Positions 1 to 8,707 of a stretch of DNA of 64,000 bases are shown one piece after another. The notes under the pieces were generated by a model. That model was not told the DNA's origin and searched no databases. It saw only the letters and a program-made list of their open reading frames with translations. Location of the stretch: NCBI GenBank assembly GCA_002747455.1, contig PDPG01000043.1:1-64000 (forward strand). The letters run 5' to 3'. Source of the stretch: Pseudomonadota bacterium. Its GTDB lineage: Bacteria; Pseudomonadota; Gammaproteobacteria; Thiotrichales; Thiotrichaceae. The stretch's first letter is position 1; every line of letters begins with the position of its first letter. Both the position numbers and the translations under genes were made by a program.

Positions 1-156
1 TTTGCCGCCTTGGGTGTATGGGGCACGGCCTCTGGCTGGCCGGATGTGATTGTCGCGGGTACGATGGCGGCCTTATTCCTGTCTTCAGCCTATCAGATTA
101 TGAAACAGGCGTTACATGAGCGGAAACATGAACAACAGGAAGGGCATTCGCATTAG
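1..156 (+). CDS. Cation transporter (CDF-like), C-terminal fragment
   Basis: An open frame enters from the left edge and gives 51 residues before TAG at 154-156. It contains one hydrophobic helix with the motif SGWPDVIVAGTMAALFLSSA, then a charged tail ending in HSH. A final membrane helix introduced by a W-P-D turn and followed by a short His-containing cytosolic tail resembles short cation diffusion facilitator proteins, which export divalent metals by proton antiport. Its last four bases overlap the convergent pseudouridine synthase gene. Only the C-terminus is visible, so the family call rests on one helix and its tail. Confidence 0.55.
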   Translation, partial: FAALGVWGTASGWPDVIVAGTMAALFLSSAYQIMKQALHERKHEQQEGHSH

Positions 157-1109
157 TTGGTCGGTATAAAGCACAGGCGGAGCTTGCTCTCAAAGCGCCT
201 GAGTTTACCGGATAGCGGGTCAACAAATTCAATCGACTTTGCCAATAACTGCAACGGCTTGGAGTAGTCATCGTCTTGAAATGGCTGCAATTCTGGGTAA
301 AACAGGTCGTTCACAATCGGGCAACCAATCGACATCATGTGCACACGGAGTTGGTGTTGCTTGCCCGTGACTGGCCTGAGCAAGTAGCGCGCCAGATCAC
401 CCTTGGCTTCGATGATGTCCATACTGGTTTCAGTATTTGGCGTGCCTGCGGTCTCCCGCATTCTAAAAAATGGCTCACCCGCTGTTAAGTGGCTGCGGTG
501 AGTATATGGAAAGTGCCGTGTTGAGCGTGGTGCAATCGCCTCGTAGCTTTTACTGACCTGTCGGTTTTGAAATAGGTTCTGATAATCTGCTCGTACCTGC
601 TTGTTGCAGCTAAATAGCATGACTCCAGCAGTTTCACGATCCAAACGGTGAATCGGGCTGATATCTTCCTGCTGAAAGCGATGCTTTAGGCGCGATAACA
701 GGCTTTCCTTGACATAACGTCCGGTGGGTGTGACTGGAACAAAGTGCGGCTTATCGACAGCGATAATATGTTCGTCTTTGTGCAAAATCGTTTCGGTGAA
801 CGGAATGCGCGGCTCGCCCGGCACCTCACGGTAGTAGAACAAAAAACTCTCGGCTACAAAGGGGCTATCTGCCCGATAAGGGACACCTTGTTCATTGACA
901 ATATCGCCACGCTCTAAGCGATCAAGGAACATCGCTTCAGGGATAAATGGAAAGCGATCAGTCAAAAACTCCAGAATTGTATCCCAGCTCCCGTACACTT
1001 CGTTGGCATTTCTTGAGCTGCCCGGCTTGGGTAACCACGTTCGGCTTGCTGATACACCATCACGCATGGGTAATGGTGACGGGATGGGTGTACGTTTGGG
1101 TTTTGGCAT
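153..1109 (-). CDS. RluA-family RNA pseudouridine synthase
   Basis: A 318-residue RluA/TruC-type pseudouridine synthase that isomerises uridine in rRNA or tRNA. The catalytic signature HRLDRETAG is present, with the catalytic Asp after R-L. Further family blocks are visible: AVDKPHFVPV upstream of it and the C-terminal GKQHQLRVHM block. The N-terminal part (FPFIPEAMFLDRLERGDIV) looks like a degenerate S4-like RNA-binding region. The frame could extend to an ATG at 1271, but the extra 54 residues look non-native and a TATAAT-like box lies within that extension, so I start at the ATG at 1109. The target position cannot be told from sequence alone. It converges on the cation transporter with a 4-bp overlap. 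Confidence 0.85.
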   Translation of the reverse strand: MPKPKRTPIPSPLPMRDGVSASRTWLPKPGSSRNANEVYGSWDTILEFLTDRFPFIPEAMFLDRLERGDIVNEQGVPYRADSPFVAESFLFYYREVPGEPRIPFTETILHKDEHIIAVDKPHFVPVTPTGRYVKESLLSRLKHRFQQEDISPIHRLDRETAGVMLFSCNKQVRADYQNLFQNRQVSKSYEAIAPRSTRHFPYTHRSHLTAGEPFFRMRETAGTPNTETSMDIIEAKGDLARYLLRPVTGKQHQLRVHMMSIGCPIVNDLFYPELQPFQDDDYSKPLQLLAKSIEFVDPLSGKLRRFESKLRLCFIPTN

Positions 1110-1169
1110 ATTGTTTGAAGCGGTTGGAGTCTCTCGGTAGTACGTTTGATGAATGCACCAAGCGCGGGA

Positions 1170-1175
1170 ATTATA
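1170..1175 (-). promoter_or_regulatory. Possible -10 box for the pseudouridine synthase gene
   Basis: A perfect TATAAT on the minus strand lies 61 bp upstream of the chosen ATG at 1109. No good -35 box is seen 16-18 bp further upstream (AT-rich ATTTCC-like only), so this is a weak call. It does support the shorter start codon. Confidence 0.35.
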
Positions 1176-1391
1176 ATGCAATTCCGATGCGGGGAAATAA
1201 ACGGGTTTTGAAGAAATTTCAACCCTTGCAATGCGGCCAGAGCGCACATATCGCTGTTTATACGCGGACATAGTGCGGCTACTACACTAACCTGGTATTT
1301 CTCGTCCTATAAGTTGAGCAATTAGCTCTGCCCGTAACGTAGTGCCCATGATACATTTTACAGCGTTAATTGATTCCGTGACGAGGCTGCT

Positions 1392-2354
1392 ATGTCTGAA
1401 AAAATTGTATTTCTGGATGCTTCCACTATTGGGCCGGGTGTCACCATCAGGCGACCGGCGTTCGAACATCATTGGCGGGAATATGAGCGAACCTCGCCGG
1501 ATGAGGTGGTGTCACGTTTGGCTGAAGCTACCATTGCGATTAGCAATAAAGTTGTCATTACGCCGGAGATGCTCGCACAGCTTTCGCAGCTTAAACTTAT
1601 TGCCATTGCCGCCACCGGCTACAATATAGTTGATATTGATGCATGCAAAGCAAATGGTGTTGCGGTCTGTAACATTCGTGGCTATGCCGTGAATACAGTG
1701 CCAGAGCATACGTTTTCGTTGATATTAGCGTTACGCCGTCATCTGATTGAGTATCGTGAGCAGGTGCTGGATGGTGAGTGGGTTCGGGCCAATCAATTCT
1801 GTTTCTTTAATCGCCCGATACGGGATTTGGCTGGGGCTAACCTCGGCATTATTGGTGCGGGTGCTTTAGGGCAGTCCGTTGGGCGCATTGGTTTGGCTTT
1901 TGGCATGAATGTGATGTACCTAAACCAGCATATTAGTACACCGCCTGATCATGGGCAGTTAGTGTCTCTGGAGCAGTTGCGTGATGAAGCAGACGTGCTG
2001 AGCCTGCATTGCCCACTCACGCCAGATACGCAGTACATTATTGATGAGAACTTTCTTAGCGGTATGAAAAGCACTGCATTGGTGATTAATACCGGACGGG
2101 GCGGGTTGATTGATGAGCTGGCACTGTCAAGCGCATTGCGAGAAAGGCACATTGCAGGCGCGGGGATTGACGTGACCGAAATTGAGCCTGCACCATTGGA
2201 TTCACCGCTGATGCAGGTTGCAGGGCTACCCAATGTCATCCTAACACCGCATGTTGCCTGGGCGAGTGTCGGTGGGATGCAAACATTAGTGGATCAGTTG
2301 ATTGGGAATATTGAAAGCTTTGTGGCAGGAGAGCCTAATAATTTGCTGACGTAA
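1392..2354 (+). CDS. D-2-hydroxyacid dehydrogenase (NAD(P)-dependent; hydroxypyruvate/glycerate reductase-like)
   Basis: A 320-residue member of the D-isomer-specific 2-hydroxyacid dehydrogenase family, which interconverts 2-oxoacids and D-2-hydroxyacids with NAD(P). The nucleotide-binding loop is LGIIGAGALGQSVGRIG at about residues 150-166. The catalytic triad is visible as Arg near 236 (NTGRGGLIDE), Glu near 263 (DVTEIEP) and His near 287 (LTPHVAWAS). The length fits the family. The signature NIRGYAVNTVPEHTF resembles glycerate dehydrogenase/hydroxypyruvate reductase (HprA-type), but substrate cannot be fixed from sequence. A GAGG ribosome-binding site lies 5-6 bases before the ATG. The gene appears monocistronic, ending at an intrinsic terminator. 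Confidence 0.85.
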   Translation: MSEKIVFLDASTIGPGVTIRRPAFEHHWREYERTSPDEVVSRLAEATIAISNKVVITPEMLAQLSQLKLIAIAATGYNIVDIDACKANGVAVCNIRGYAVNTVPEHTFSLILALRRHLIEYREQVLDGEWVRANQFCFFNRPIRDLAGANLGIIGAGALGQSVGRIGLAFGMNVMYLNQHISTPPDHGQLVSLEQLRDEADVLSLHCPLTPDTQYIIDENFLSGMKSTALVINTGRGGLIDELALSSALRERHIAGAGIDVTEIEPAPLDSPLMQVAGLPNVILTPHVAWASVGGMQTLVDQLIGNIESFVAGEPNNLLT

Positions 2355-2390
2355 TGTGTTGTTTGGTCAGTTTGCACAAAATTGCGTTAT

Positions 2391-2421
2391 CCCCCCTAAA
2401 CAGGGGGGGAGATTATTTTTT
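2391..2421 (+). terminator. Intrinsic terminator after the hydroxyacid dehydrogenase gene
   Basis: A C6 run, a short TAAACA loop and a G7 run form a strong GC stem. It is followed by an A/T stretch ending in a T run. Confidence 0.7.
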
Positions 2422-2527
2422 CATGCTCTACACTGGTGTCGTGCCTGTTTACGCTGGATCAGCGGAAGACTTAAGGCAATGGGGTGGTGTTTAACCGGTG
2501 TTATTAATTTTTTAAGGATTGAAGTTT

Positions 2528-3076
2528 ATGAAAAAGCATGTCGTACGTATTGTATTCGCAGGAATATGTTTATTCACTTTGTCTACAACGCCTTTATTTG
2601 CGGGAGGTTTTTTGGTGAATCAGCTATCAGGGAAATGTATTGATGTTGCAGGCGCCCCAGGCACACAGAATGGTTCTGCACTGCAGTTGTGGGACTGTGA
2701 GTTCAGTGGGAACTTGGATAATGGCTCCCGAAGTGATCAGATATGGGAAATGACCAGCGGTGGGTTCATCAGAAATCGTTTGTCTGGTAAATGTATTGAT
2801 GTTGCAGGTGCTCCAGGTAAACAAAATGGTGCACGGTTGCAGTTGTGGGATTGTGAACTATCAGGTATTAACCCGGATAACGGCTCCAAGACTGATCAAA
2901 GATGGTATTTTTCGGGAGGCTTTATTCGCAATAGGCTTTCAGGGAAGTGTATTGATGTTGCCGGTGCTCCAGGCCGAGTGAACAAAGCACCGTTACAAAT
3001 CTGGAATTGTGAGCGTTCAGGGATTAATCCAGATAATAATTCGCTTACTGATCAAAAGTGGGGCTGGACAAACTAA
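2528..3076 (+). CDS. Secreted ricin B-type (beta-trefoil) lectin domain protein
   Basis: A 182-residue exported protein. Residues 1 to about 25 form a signal peptide (KKH start, hydrophobic core, cleavage near PLFA-GG). The mature protein is a single beta-trefoil built from three near-identical subdomains. Each begins with a RLSGKCIDVAGAPG-like segment, has an LQLWDCE or IWNCE strand and ends with a Q-x-W motif (DQIW, DQRW, DQKW), the carbohydrate-binding hallmark of the ricin B family. No catalytic domain is attached, so it is a stand-alone lectin. AAGGA lies 9 bases before the ATG at 2528; a TTG nine bases earlier is less likely. It has its own terminator and is a candidate type II secretion substrate (inference). 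Confidence 0.82.
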   Translation: MKKHVVRIVFAGICLFTLSTTPLFAGGFLVNQLSGKCIDVAGAPGTQNGSALQLWDCEFSGNLDNGSRSDQIWEMTSGGFIRNRLSGKCIDVAGAPGKQNGARLQLWDCELSGINPDNGSKTDQRWYFSGGFIRNRLSGKCIDVAGAPGRVNKAPLQIWNCERSGINPDNNSLTDQKWGWTN

Positions 3077-3091
3077 CTGAGCAGTCTATTA

Positions 3092-3121
3092 AAAAGCCGG
3101 GCAATTCCGGCTTTTCCTTTT
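3092..3121 (+). terminator. Intrinsic terminator after the lectin gene
   Basis: AAAAGCCGG and CCGGCTTTT arms around a GCAATT loop, followed by a T-rich tail. Confidence 0.8.
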
Positions 3122-3227
3122 ACCTGCAGAAAATTCTGGCGTCGATTGCCATATGTCTGGCCCTTCTTTGCGACAGCAGGTATAAGTGCGAGCTGCGGAC
3201 TTGGTTTAATCAGAGGCTCAAGTAAGT

Positions 3228-3765
3228 ATGGTGATTTTGAAAAAACAACCTATGCTGGAAGAAAGAATCTCTTCAACGCTGGAAACTATTCATTCTGCTT
3301 TTGCCGGTGTGCAATTAGGTCGTGGAATATCATGGCGAGAGGCTGATGTTATTGATGACTACGGATGTTATTGATGACTACGGAACGGAAGAAGAAAGAG
3401 AAAAAGCTCGCAGCATTGATGAAAAATTTGATTGGTCGAAGCTATCAGATGACTTGATTGGGTTGCCTCGTTGGCAGTGTGTCTTGAGTTTTCTTGATGC
3501 TGAGGGTTTACGTTTTTATTTGCCAGCATGCATGTGCTATGTCCTTAGATACCATAGGAGTTCAGACTCAGTAATAACGGATTCAACTATTTATAATATA
3601 TGCCAAGGGCAGTATTTAAAAAATCTCAAGGCATTGCTGACTGAAAGTCAGTGTAATGCGATCAGGGATTTTCTCCAGGTCTGTCTTGAAATAGGTGGTG
3701 ATTGGCTTCAGGTTTCTGCTATACCTGAAGCACTTGAACAAGTATGGTTGCAGCCTAAAGAGTAA
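3228..3765 (+). pseudogene. DUF6714-like gene frameshifted by a 19-bp tandem duplication
   Basis: The reading frame from ATG at 3228 runs 48 codons (ending SWREADVIDDYG then Cys-Tyr) and stops at TGA 3372-3374. A second frame from about 3364 repeats VIDDYG and continues with TEEEREKARS to a stop at 3765. The break is exactly a 19-bp perfect tandem duplication (3345-3363 and 3364-3382). Removing one copy gives one continuous protein of about 172 residues with the pattern I associate with DUF6714: an ADVIDDYG motif, an acidic Arg-rich helix, LSFLDAEGLRFYLPA, then a Ser/Asp-rich stretch. The function of this family is unknown to me. Either the gene is inactive or it can revert by slippage; an assembly error is also possible. 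Confidence 0.7.
3345..3382 (+). repeat. 19-bp perfect tandem duplication inside a coding region
   Basis: Two adjacent copies of the 19-mer beginning GATGTTATTG and ending ATGACTACG. Nineteen is not a multiple of three, so the duplication shifts the frame of the DUF6714-like gene. Confidence 0.9.
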
Positions 3766-3791
3766 GCAGCAGATCAAAATCAGCTTCGTTC

Positions 3792-4430
3792 TTATCCCAC
3801 TAACCCCATCCGCGATGCCTCTAGTGTCGCCTCTGCTCGGGAATGCACATCCAGCTTTTGATAAATCTGTTTAATATACCAACTGATGGTGTTGCTGGTC
3901 AGTTCCAACATATCAGCAATCTCTTTGCGGTTATAACCTTTGGCCAGTATAGTCAACACTTGGGTTTCACGCGGGGTCAAGTCAATTTTCTCCTGTCGCA
4001 GGGTGTGGAAAAAATCAAGAATATGCTGGGCCACAGCAGGTGATAGTGGTGGTTGACCATTGAGAATACCCTTTAACATTTCAGCCAGTTCTTGCCGTGA
4101 ATGTTCCTTAACCAGATAACCATTAGCACCTGCCCGTAATGCCTTGAATATATGGTGATCATCGTCATAAATCGTACAGATCACGATGTAGCTATTGGTG
4201 GACGTTTGTGCCACCTCACGAACAAAATCGGTGCCATCACCATCGGGTAAACCAATATCTACAATCACTAGATCAAAGCGCCGCTGTTCATAGAGCTTCT
4301 GTCGGGCTTGCCGTAGGCTGGCGGCTTCATACAGGTGGATACCCGGCCTAATGTCTTGCAATACCGTCTGTAACACTTGTCGGGTTTCAGTGTGGTCCTC
4401 CAGTATCAATGCGTTACTGAGCGTCTTCAT
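3792..4430 (-). CDS. NarL/FixJ-family response regulator
   Basis: A 212-residue two-component response regulator. The N-terminal receiver domain has an acidic pocket (LILEDH), phospho-acceptor Asp near residue 58 (VIVDIGLPDGDG) and a conserved Lys region (GYLVKEHS). A LuxR-type helix-turn-helix follows from about residue 150 (LTPRETQVLTILAKG, then NRKEIADMLELTSNTI). It should bind DNA as a dimer after phosphorylation. Its start codon lies inside the 3' end of the upstream histidine kinase gene (17-base overlap), so the two are translationally coupled and almost certainly cognate. Targets are not evident. Confidence 0.88.
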   Translation of the reverse strand: MKTLSNALILEDHTETRQVLQTVLQDIRPGIHLYEAASLRQARQKLYEQRRFDLVIVDIGLPDGDGTDFVREVAQTSTNSYIVICTIYDDDHHIFKALRAGANGYLVKEHSRQELAEMLKGILNGQPPLSPAVAQHILDFFHTLRQEKIDLTPRETQVLTILAKGYNRKEIADMLELTSNTISWYIKQIYQKLDVHSRAEATLEASRMGLVG

Positions 4431-6636
4431 GAGTATGTTTCCTGTTCAGAGGTATTGTAATTTCAGTTTCGAGAGACTCGGCCAATTGCCAGCGGATAGT
4501 ACCGTTTAACTCCTGAATGCGGACACGGATAATGGATATGCCTCTACCTTCAACCCATAGTTCGGGTGGTTTAATTTCGCCATCATGCTTTACTTGGATA
4601 GCCAGCACATTGGCTTTAACTTGAAAGCGCACCTCGAAATAATCAGGTTGTGCATGTTTCAACGCATTAGTCAGAATTTCACGCAAGACACGCCCCGAAT
4701 TAACCTGTTGTCGGGCATCTAACATATAATCTCCCGAAACACCTGATGTATGCCATATCAAACGCACTGTAGCTGAATGACAACGCTGTTGAGTTTCCCG
4801 TCGCCATTTGGCAATCGCCAGATTTAAACGCATCAATGACGTGTCATCCAGCGTGTAAATTGTTTCTCGCAATAGGGTCAGAGTTTCTTTAGCTAATGTA
4901 ACGTCACTCTCATTGCCAGCACGGTAAATCATTGATACTAGGTTGGCTCCAACATCATCGTGCAAATCACGCATAATACGATTGCGTTCTTCAGTCTGCA
5001 CACGCTCCTTAGCCTGTTGCAAACTGAGTGTATACGCGGCCAGCTCACTCAGGGTTTGTGCTAGATGAACATCCCGCCGACTGAACAACCGGGATGCCTT
5101 TTGCTTACCATATAGGTCAATGTGGTAGTTGCCATGAATAGCGGGTATCAGCAATACCATGCCATCTTCACTAATGCTGGTAGCAGGCAAACTGCCATGA
5201 CTGATTTCAGCCGATGAGGCAGAAAAAACCCGCTGTAATAAATGACGCCAGTGTTCTTGCAGATTTGCTTTTTTACTGTTGACAAATATTTGAATAAAAT
5301 CGTGGATATAGCCTTCCAGATGTGGCTCCCTCTGATGACCCAAACACTGCCACAGACATTGCCTGAAAGGAAAATAAAGCCAGGCGGCGATAATTATTGC
5401 GATACTAAGCGCAGGCAGAGGACTGATATGAAATAGCCAGATCAGCAAAAAGTCCAGTGCAACGACTAACAAGCCGCTTAATATCCATAACCCGCTGATT
5501 AACCACCAGCGTTCTACGTCGAATAATCGATAGCGGAAAACACCCAGAATGAGGCCAAAATACAGTGGCAAGACTGTAAGCTGTGCTACCCAGGGAGCTG
5601 GGGCAACTTCACCAAAAAAAGTTGGCAATATAAGCAGGATGATTTCGCAACTGATTACCATGGAGATGGGGAGTAACATCCACATCAGCGCGGCTCTTTC
5701 GATTGGTTTGTCGCGGCTTAATGTCCATTGTTTAGCAAGCACTGGAACACTGCTAAAAAATGTGATAACCAGGCCAAAATAAAACGTATTGAGAGGAAGC
5801 TCTAGCCACTGTAACTGATTATTTAACCAGATCAGTATTGCCAGAAAAATACAAGCATATGTCACTGTGTTTGAAACCAGCCGATGTGGGTAAATCAACA
5901 CCAGCGCCAGTAAGCAGTAGGCAAATATGGGTTTTGCCAGCATGTTAACACTAAAAAGTAGCTGAAATATTACGGGGTTCAGCGCCAGATCACGGCTCGT
6001 ATAAACTGCAATGGCACTACCTCCGACAGCGAAACTAAAACCGGCCAAGGCAAGAAGACGAACAGGCAAGCGTCTGGGTCGATACGTCCACATCAGAACG
6101 CTAAGAAACAGGCCGACCAAGGCCGTGGCATTACTAATCCAGAAATTTGGAGGTAATGAATATAGTGGGCGGTTTGGCTGTAATATCAACATAATTTCTT
6201 CAGCGTTCGCCATTTTTAAGGTCAGCACTCCTCGGTCAGTCAAACGCTGATACAAGGCTGCATTCGCCGCATAAATCCGGTTTAAGCCGCCAAAACTGCC
6301 CGTTTGTTCCGGGTCTATCTTTAATTGTTGCGAAGATACAGGCAGGTAAGGGTAGTTCACTGATTTAATTGCAATGACACGATCACCAGCCTGGATACGT
6401 TCTTGCAGTGCTGGATGGGTAACTGAATTAATCACTACGTTTTTCGCACTATGATTAAGCTGATCGTCCAGCAGCAATCCCGTCCAGGGCTGTTTTGTCA
6501 GCAGTTGAACTTCAAGTAAAACAACGACCGCTGCCACTAATGTGACGAATATTAATGACTTATACAGAAACGAGCCATCAGATGGGTAGTATAGATTCAA
6601 CGGACTGCGCCCCCTCACTGTGGCTCTAGCCTTCAC
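4414..6636 (-). CDS. Multi-pass sensor histidine kinase (HisKA_3 type) with PDZ-like segment
   Basis: A 740-residue membrane histidine kinase. After TM1 (about residues 28-48) comes an extracytoplasmic stretch containing a PDZ-like core (VVINSVTHPALQERIQAGDR then VIAIKSV). About nine further hydrophobic helices lie between roughly 165 and 435. A variable domain follows, then the HisKA_3 dimerisation helix with the phospho-accepting His near 559 (MRDLHDDVGANL). The ATPase domain has an N-box (REILTNALKHA, near 653) and a G-box (VEGRGISIIRVRI, near 697). This is the NarX/UhpB-type layout that pairs with NarL-type regulators. The start is GTG at 6636, with no clear ribosome-binding site; an in-frame GTG seven codons later is possible. 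The signal sensed is unknown. Confidence 0.85.
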   Translation of the reverse strand: MKARATVRGRSPLNLYYPSDGSFLYKSLIFVTLVAAVVVLLEVQLLTKQPWTGLLLDDQLNHSAKNVVINSVTHPALQERIQAGDRVIAIKSVNYPYLPVSSQQLKIDPEQTGSFGGLNRIYAANAALYQRLTDRGVLTLKMANAEEIMLILQPNRPLYSLPPNFWISNATALVGLFLSVLMWTYRPRRLPVRLLALAGFSFAVGGSAIAVYTSRDLALNPVIFQLLFSVNMLAKPIFAYCLLALVLIYPHRLVSNTVTYACIFLAILIWLNNQLQWLELPLNTFYFGLVITFFSSVPVLAKQWTLSRDKPIERAALMWMLLPISMVISCEIILLILPTFFGEVAPAPWVAQLTVLPLYFGLILGVFRYRLFDVERWWLISGLWILSGLLVVALDFLLIWLFHISPLPALSIAIIIAAWLYFPFRQCLWQCLGHQREPHLEGYIHDFIQIFVNSKKANLQEHWRHLLQRVFSASSAEISHGSLPATSISEDGMVLLIPAIHGNYHIDLYGKQKASRLFSRRDVHLAQTLSELAAYTLSLQQAKERVQTEERNRIMRDLHDDVGANLVSMIYRAGNESDVTLAKETLTLLRETIYTLDDTSLMRLNLAIAKWRRETQQRCHSATVRLIWHTSGVSGDYMLDARQQVNSGRVLREILTNALKHAQPDYFEVRFQVKANVLAIQVKHDGEIKPPELWVEGRGISIIRVRIQELNGTIRWQLAESLETEITIPLNRKHTHEDAQ

Positions 6637-6752
6637 ATCTGAGTATAGGATAAAAAGTGCACTATCTTGGGTTTATCACGGAGGGTTGTTGATTTGAGTG
6701 AATCATAAGGAAGGAGGGGCAACAGACAAGCGCCCGTTACTCCCCAAATGAA

Positions 6753-8363
6753 CTATGACGGAATCAGGAAAATATGGTGCATGCCCTGTGTTTCCGGCAG
6801 GTTAATTATGTCAGAGACGAACCGACCATTAGAGTGTGCTTTAACTCGATAGCGTCCTGCTGGAATCCTGAACATTGATGAAGTCACGTTGGCGGCTGTA
6901 TCGACTAATTTGCCGGCCATGTTTTCAATGATAAAGTCGGCTTTCATGGGGCGGCGAGTATTTTTATCCGATGCAGATAAACGCAAACTTCCCAGTACTT
7001 CCCTAGTAACCGGCTGCGTAGGAGGTGGTGTTGGCAGCGGCGTGGGGGCAATGCCAGCCTGTGGAATCAGAAAAATATGATGAATCCCCTGGGTTGCTGT
7101 GAGGGTAATATCGTTGCTGGCTGTGACACTATTTACGACGGCACTGACCTGATAGTCGCCGGGTGGCAAACGGAATAGGTGGCTGGCCGTGTTGGTCGCG
7201 CTTTGGATTAATCGCCCAGATAAATCCTGCACCAAAAAATCAGCAATAAGTGGGCGGCGAGTCCCCCTGTCGGATGCGGATAACCGCAAGCTGCCTTGTA
7301 ACCCCGTGCCACTTGATCCGCTATGACCAGATCCGCTCGACCCCGAAGCGTTCGGGATTAGGAAAATATGGTGTAAGCCCTTTAAGCGTGTCAGGGTAAT
7401 GGTTTTGGTTTTCGTCTGTCCGCGTGCGGTGGCACTGACCTTGTAGGTGCCCACCGGAATGATAAACAGCTCGCTGGCAACATTACTGGCCGTCTTGATC
7501 ACTTTGCCGTTCGTTGTTTGAATTTTAAAATTCGCTTTTAGTGGTCGGCGACTACCCGCTTCTGAGGCGGATAACCGCAAACTGCCAACCTCGATTGAAG
7601 GCGTGGTCGGTGTACTCCCTCCACCTGAATTACCTGAGCCGCCGTTATCATCAGTTGGTGTGGTGTTAAAGTCCTCACACATGGCCTCGTAGTAAGGCTG
7701 GGCGCGCAGTCGCTGCGATAGGACTTCGGAGACGAATGTGTCAAAAACTTGCTTCTTCACAGAGCCGGGCTTTAACTCATTGGTGTGGATAAAAAGCGTC
7801 GAGGATAAACCTGCCGCATTTCTCTCGGTTGTATAATGAAACGCACGTTTTACCGAATTTAATACCATAACAGGGGTATCCAGTGGGTCATCGCTGCTTG
7901 GCGTCCAGTGGCTGCCGATACCGCGAGCGTATTCTATACCCGGAAAATGAATACCGGGCATTGGGCCAGCACCTGCCCCGTGGTAAGACATGATCTTTGT
8001 CTTTTTGCCGGTAATGTCTTTGATCATGTTATTCAATAAATTGAACACCACCATGTGCTGTGACTGGTTATAACCCTTTGGCAAGGGGTGAACACCCAGG
8101 CTTACCAAGTGTGGAGCGAGATTGTAGAGCATCCGCGCATTTGTACGGTCAAATTCGTAGTTATTACTGGGGCTGGTGGCTTGAAAAAAAACGGCAACTG
8201 GAATTTTTCTATCCACCAGATATTTCACGACTTCATACGTACTGGGGGTTTGGTAGCCGCCAGCATGAATATGGTCGATTGTGAAGACAACTCTGTCTAA
8301 TTTGGGGGGATTTGCTGCGTTGGTATACTTATCGTTACTTGGGGAAAGCTGGTAATTTGGCAT
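6753..8363 (-). CDS. NodB-like deacetylase-fold protein with three C-terminal beta repeats
   Basis: 536 residues from ATG 8363, which has GAGG seven bases upstream; the frame is open for 15 more codons but without a better start. The N-terminal 230 residues look like a divergent polysaccharide deacetylase (NodB) barrel: VVFTIDHIHAGGY in place of the usual TFDDGP, then PVAVFFQAT, LGVHPLPKGYNQSQH and SYHGAGAGPMPG. His residues occur where the metal site is expected, but the exact catalytic set is unclear. A Gly/Ser/Thr linker then leads to three repeats of about 80 residues, each starting GSLRLSAS, then RRP, and ending HHIFLIP, from about residue 258. They are separated by Gly/Ser- and Pro-rich linkers and resemble carboxypeptidase-regulatory-like beta sandwiches. 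No signal peptide or TM segment is seen. Confidence 0.6.
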   Translation of the reverse strand: MPNYQLSPSNDKYTNAANPPKLDRVVFTIDHIHAGGYQTPSTYEVVKYLVDRKIPVAVFFQATSPSNNYEFDRTNARMLYNLAPHLVSLGVHPLPKGYNQSQHMVVFNLLNNMIKDITGKKTKIMSYHGAGAGPMPGIHFPGIEYARGIGSHWTPSSDDPLDTPVMVLNSVKRAFHYTTERNAAGLSSTLFIHTNELKPGSVKKQVFDTFVSEVLSQRLRAQPYYEAMCEDFNTTPTDDNGGSGNSGGGSTPTTPSIEVGSLRLSASEAGSRRPLKANFKIQTTNGKVIKTASNVASELFIIPVGTYKVSATARGQTKTKTITLTRLKGLHHIFLIPNASGSSGSGHSGSSGTGLQGSLRLSASDRGTRRPLIADFLVQDLSGRLIQSATNTASHLFRLPPGDYQVSAVVNSVTASNDITLTATQGIHHIFLIPQAGIAPTPLPTPPPTQPVTREVLGSLRLSASDKNTRRPMKADFIIENMAGKLVDTAANVTSSMFRIPAGRYRVKAHSNGRFVSDIINLPETQGMHHIFLIPS

Positions 8364-8707
8364 GGTAAACCTCAACTGCCTTTTTATTTTTGGTAGCAGA
8401 CCCGCCACACCATAAGCGTGCTTCGTCTACATACACTGACCACTGTGGGCAGCAGTTTGGGGGAAACTACTGACACGTTTCGAACATTATTGTCCCCTGA
8501 TTTTAGCGGGAATGTGTGTTTTCTGCTTATGCTTTTACGGCAATTTTTTTTATCTTGTCAATAAATGCGTGAAGCTCATGTGTTCGGACAGAACACCTTC
8601 GACGTTCGCAAAAGAAATTTGGCCATCGCTTGACTTGCATCGGTTGATTTGGGCGTATCCCCCCTCATAATCAAGGCATATCAGAAATTATTTAGGGTAC
8701 ATGACCT
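8364..8707. other. Divergent intergenic region between the NodB-like gene and clpB
   Basis: 344 bp without a credible gene. It holds the promoter regions of both divergent genes. The only recognisable element is the heat-shock-like promoter given separately. Confidence 0.6.
8642..8670 (+). promoter_or_regulatory. Possible sigma-32 (heat-shock) promoter of clpB
   Basis: GGTTGATT at 8642-8649, an 11-base spacer and CCCCTCATAA at 8661-8670 resemble the RpoH pattern (CTTGAA, 13-16 bases, CCCCATNT). Neither box is perfect. The location 38 bp upstream of clpB, a classic RpoH gene, is what supports it. Confidence 0.45.

Noticed and set aside
1110..1271. Longer N-terminus of the pseudouridine synthase
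   Set aside because: The extra 54 residues do not resemble the family and a TATAAT-like box falls inside them.
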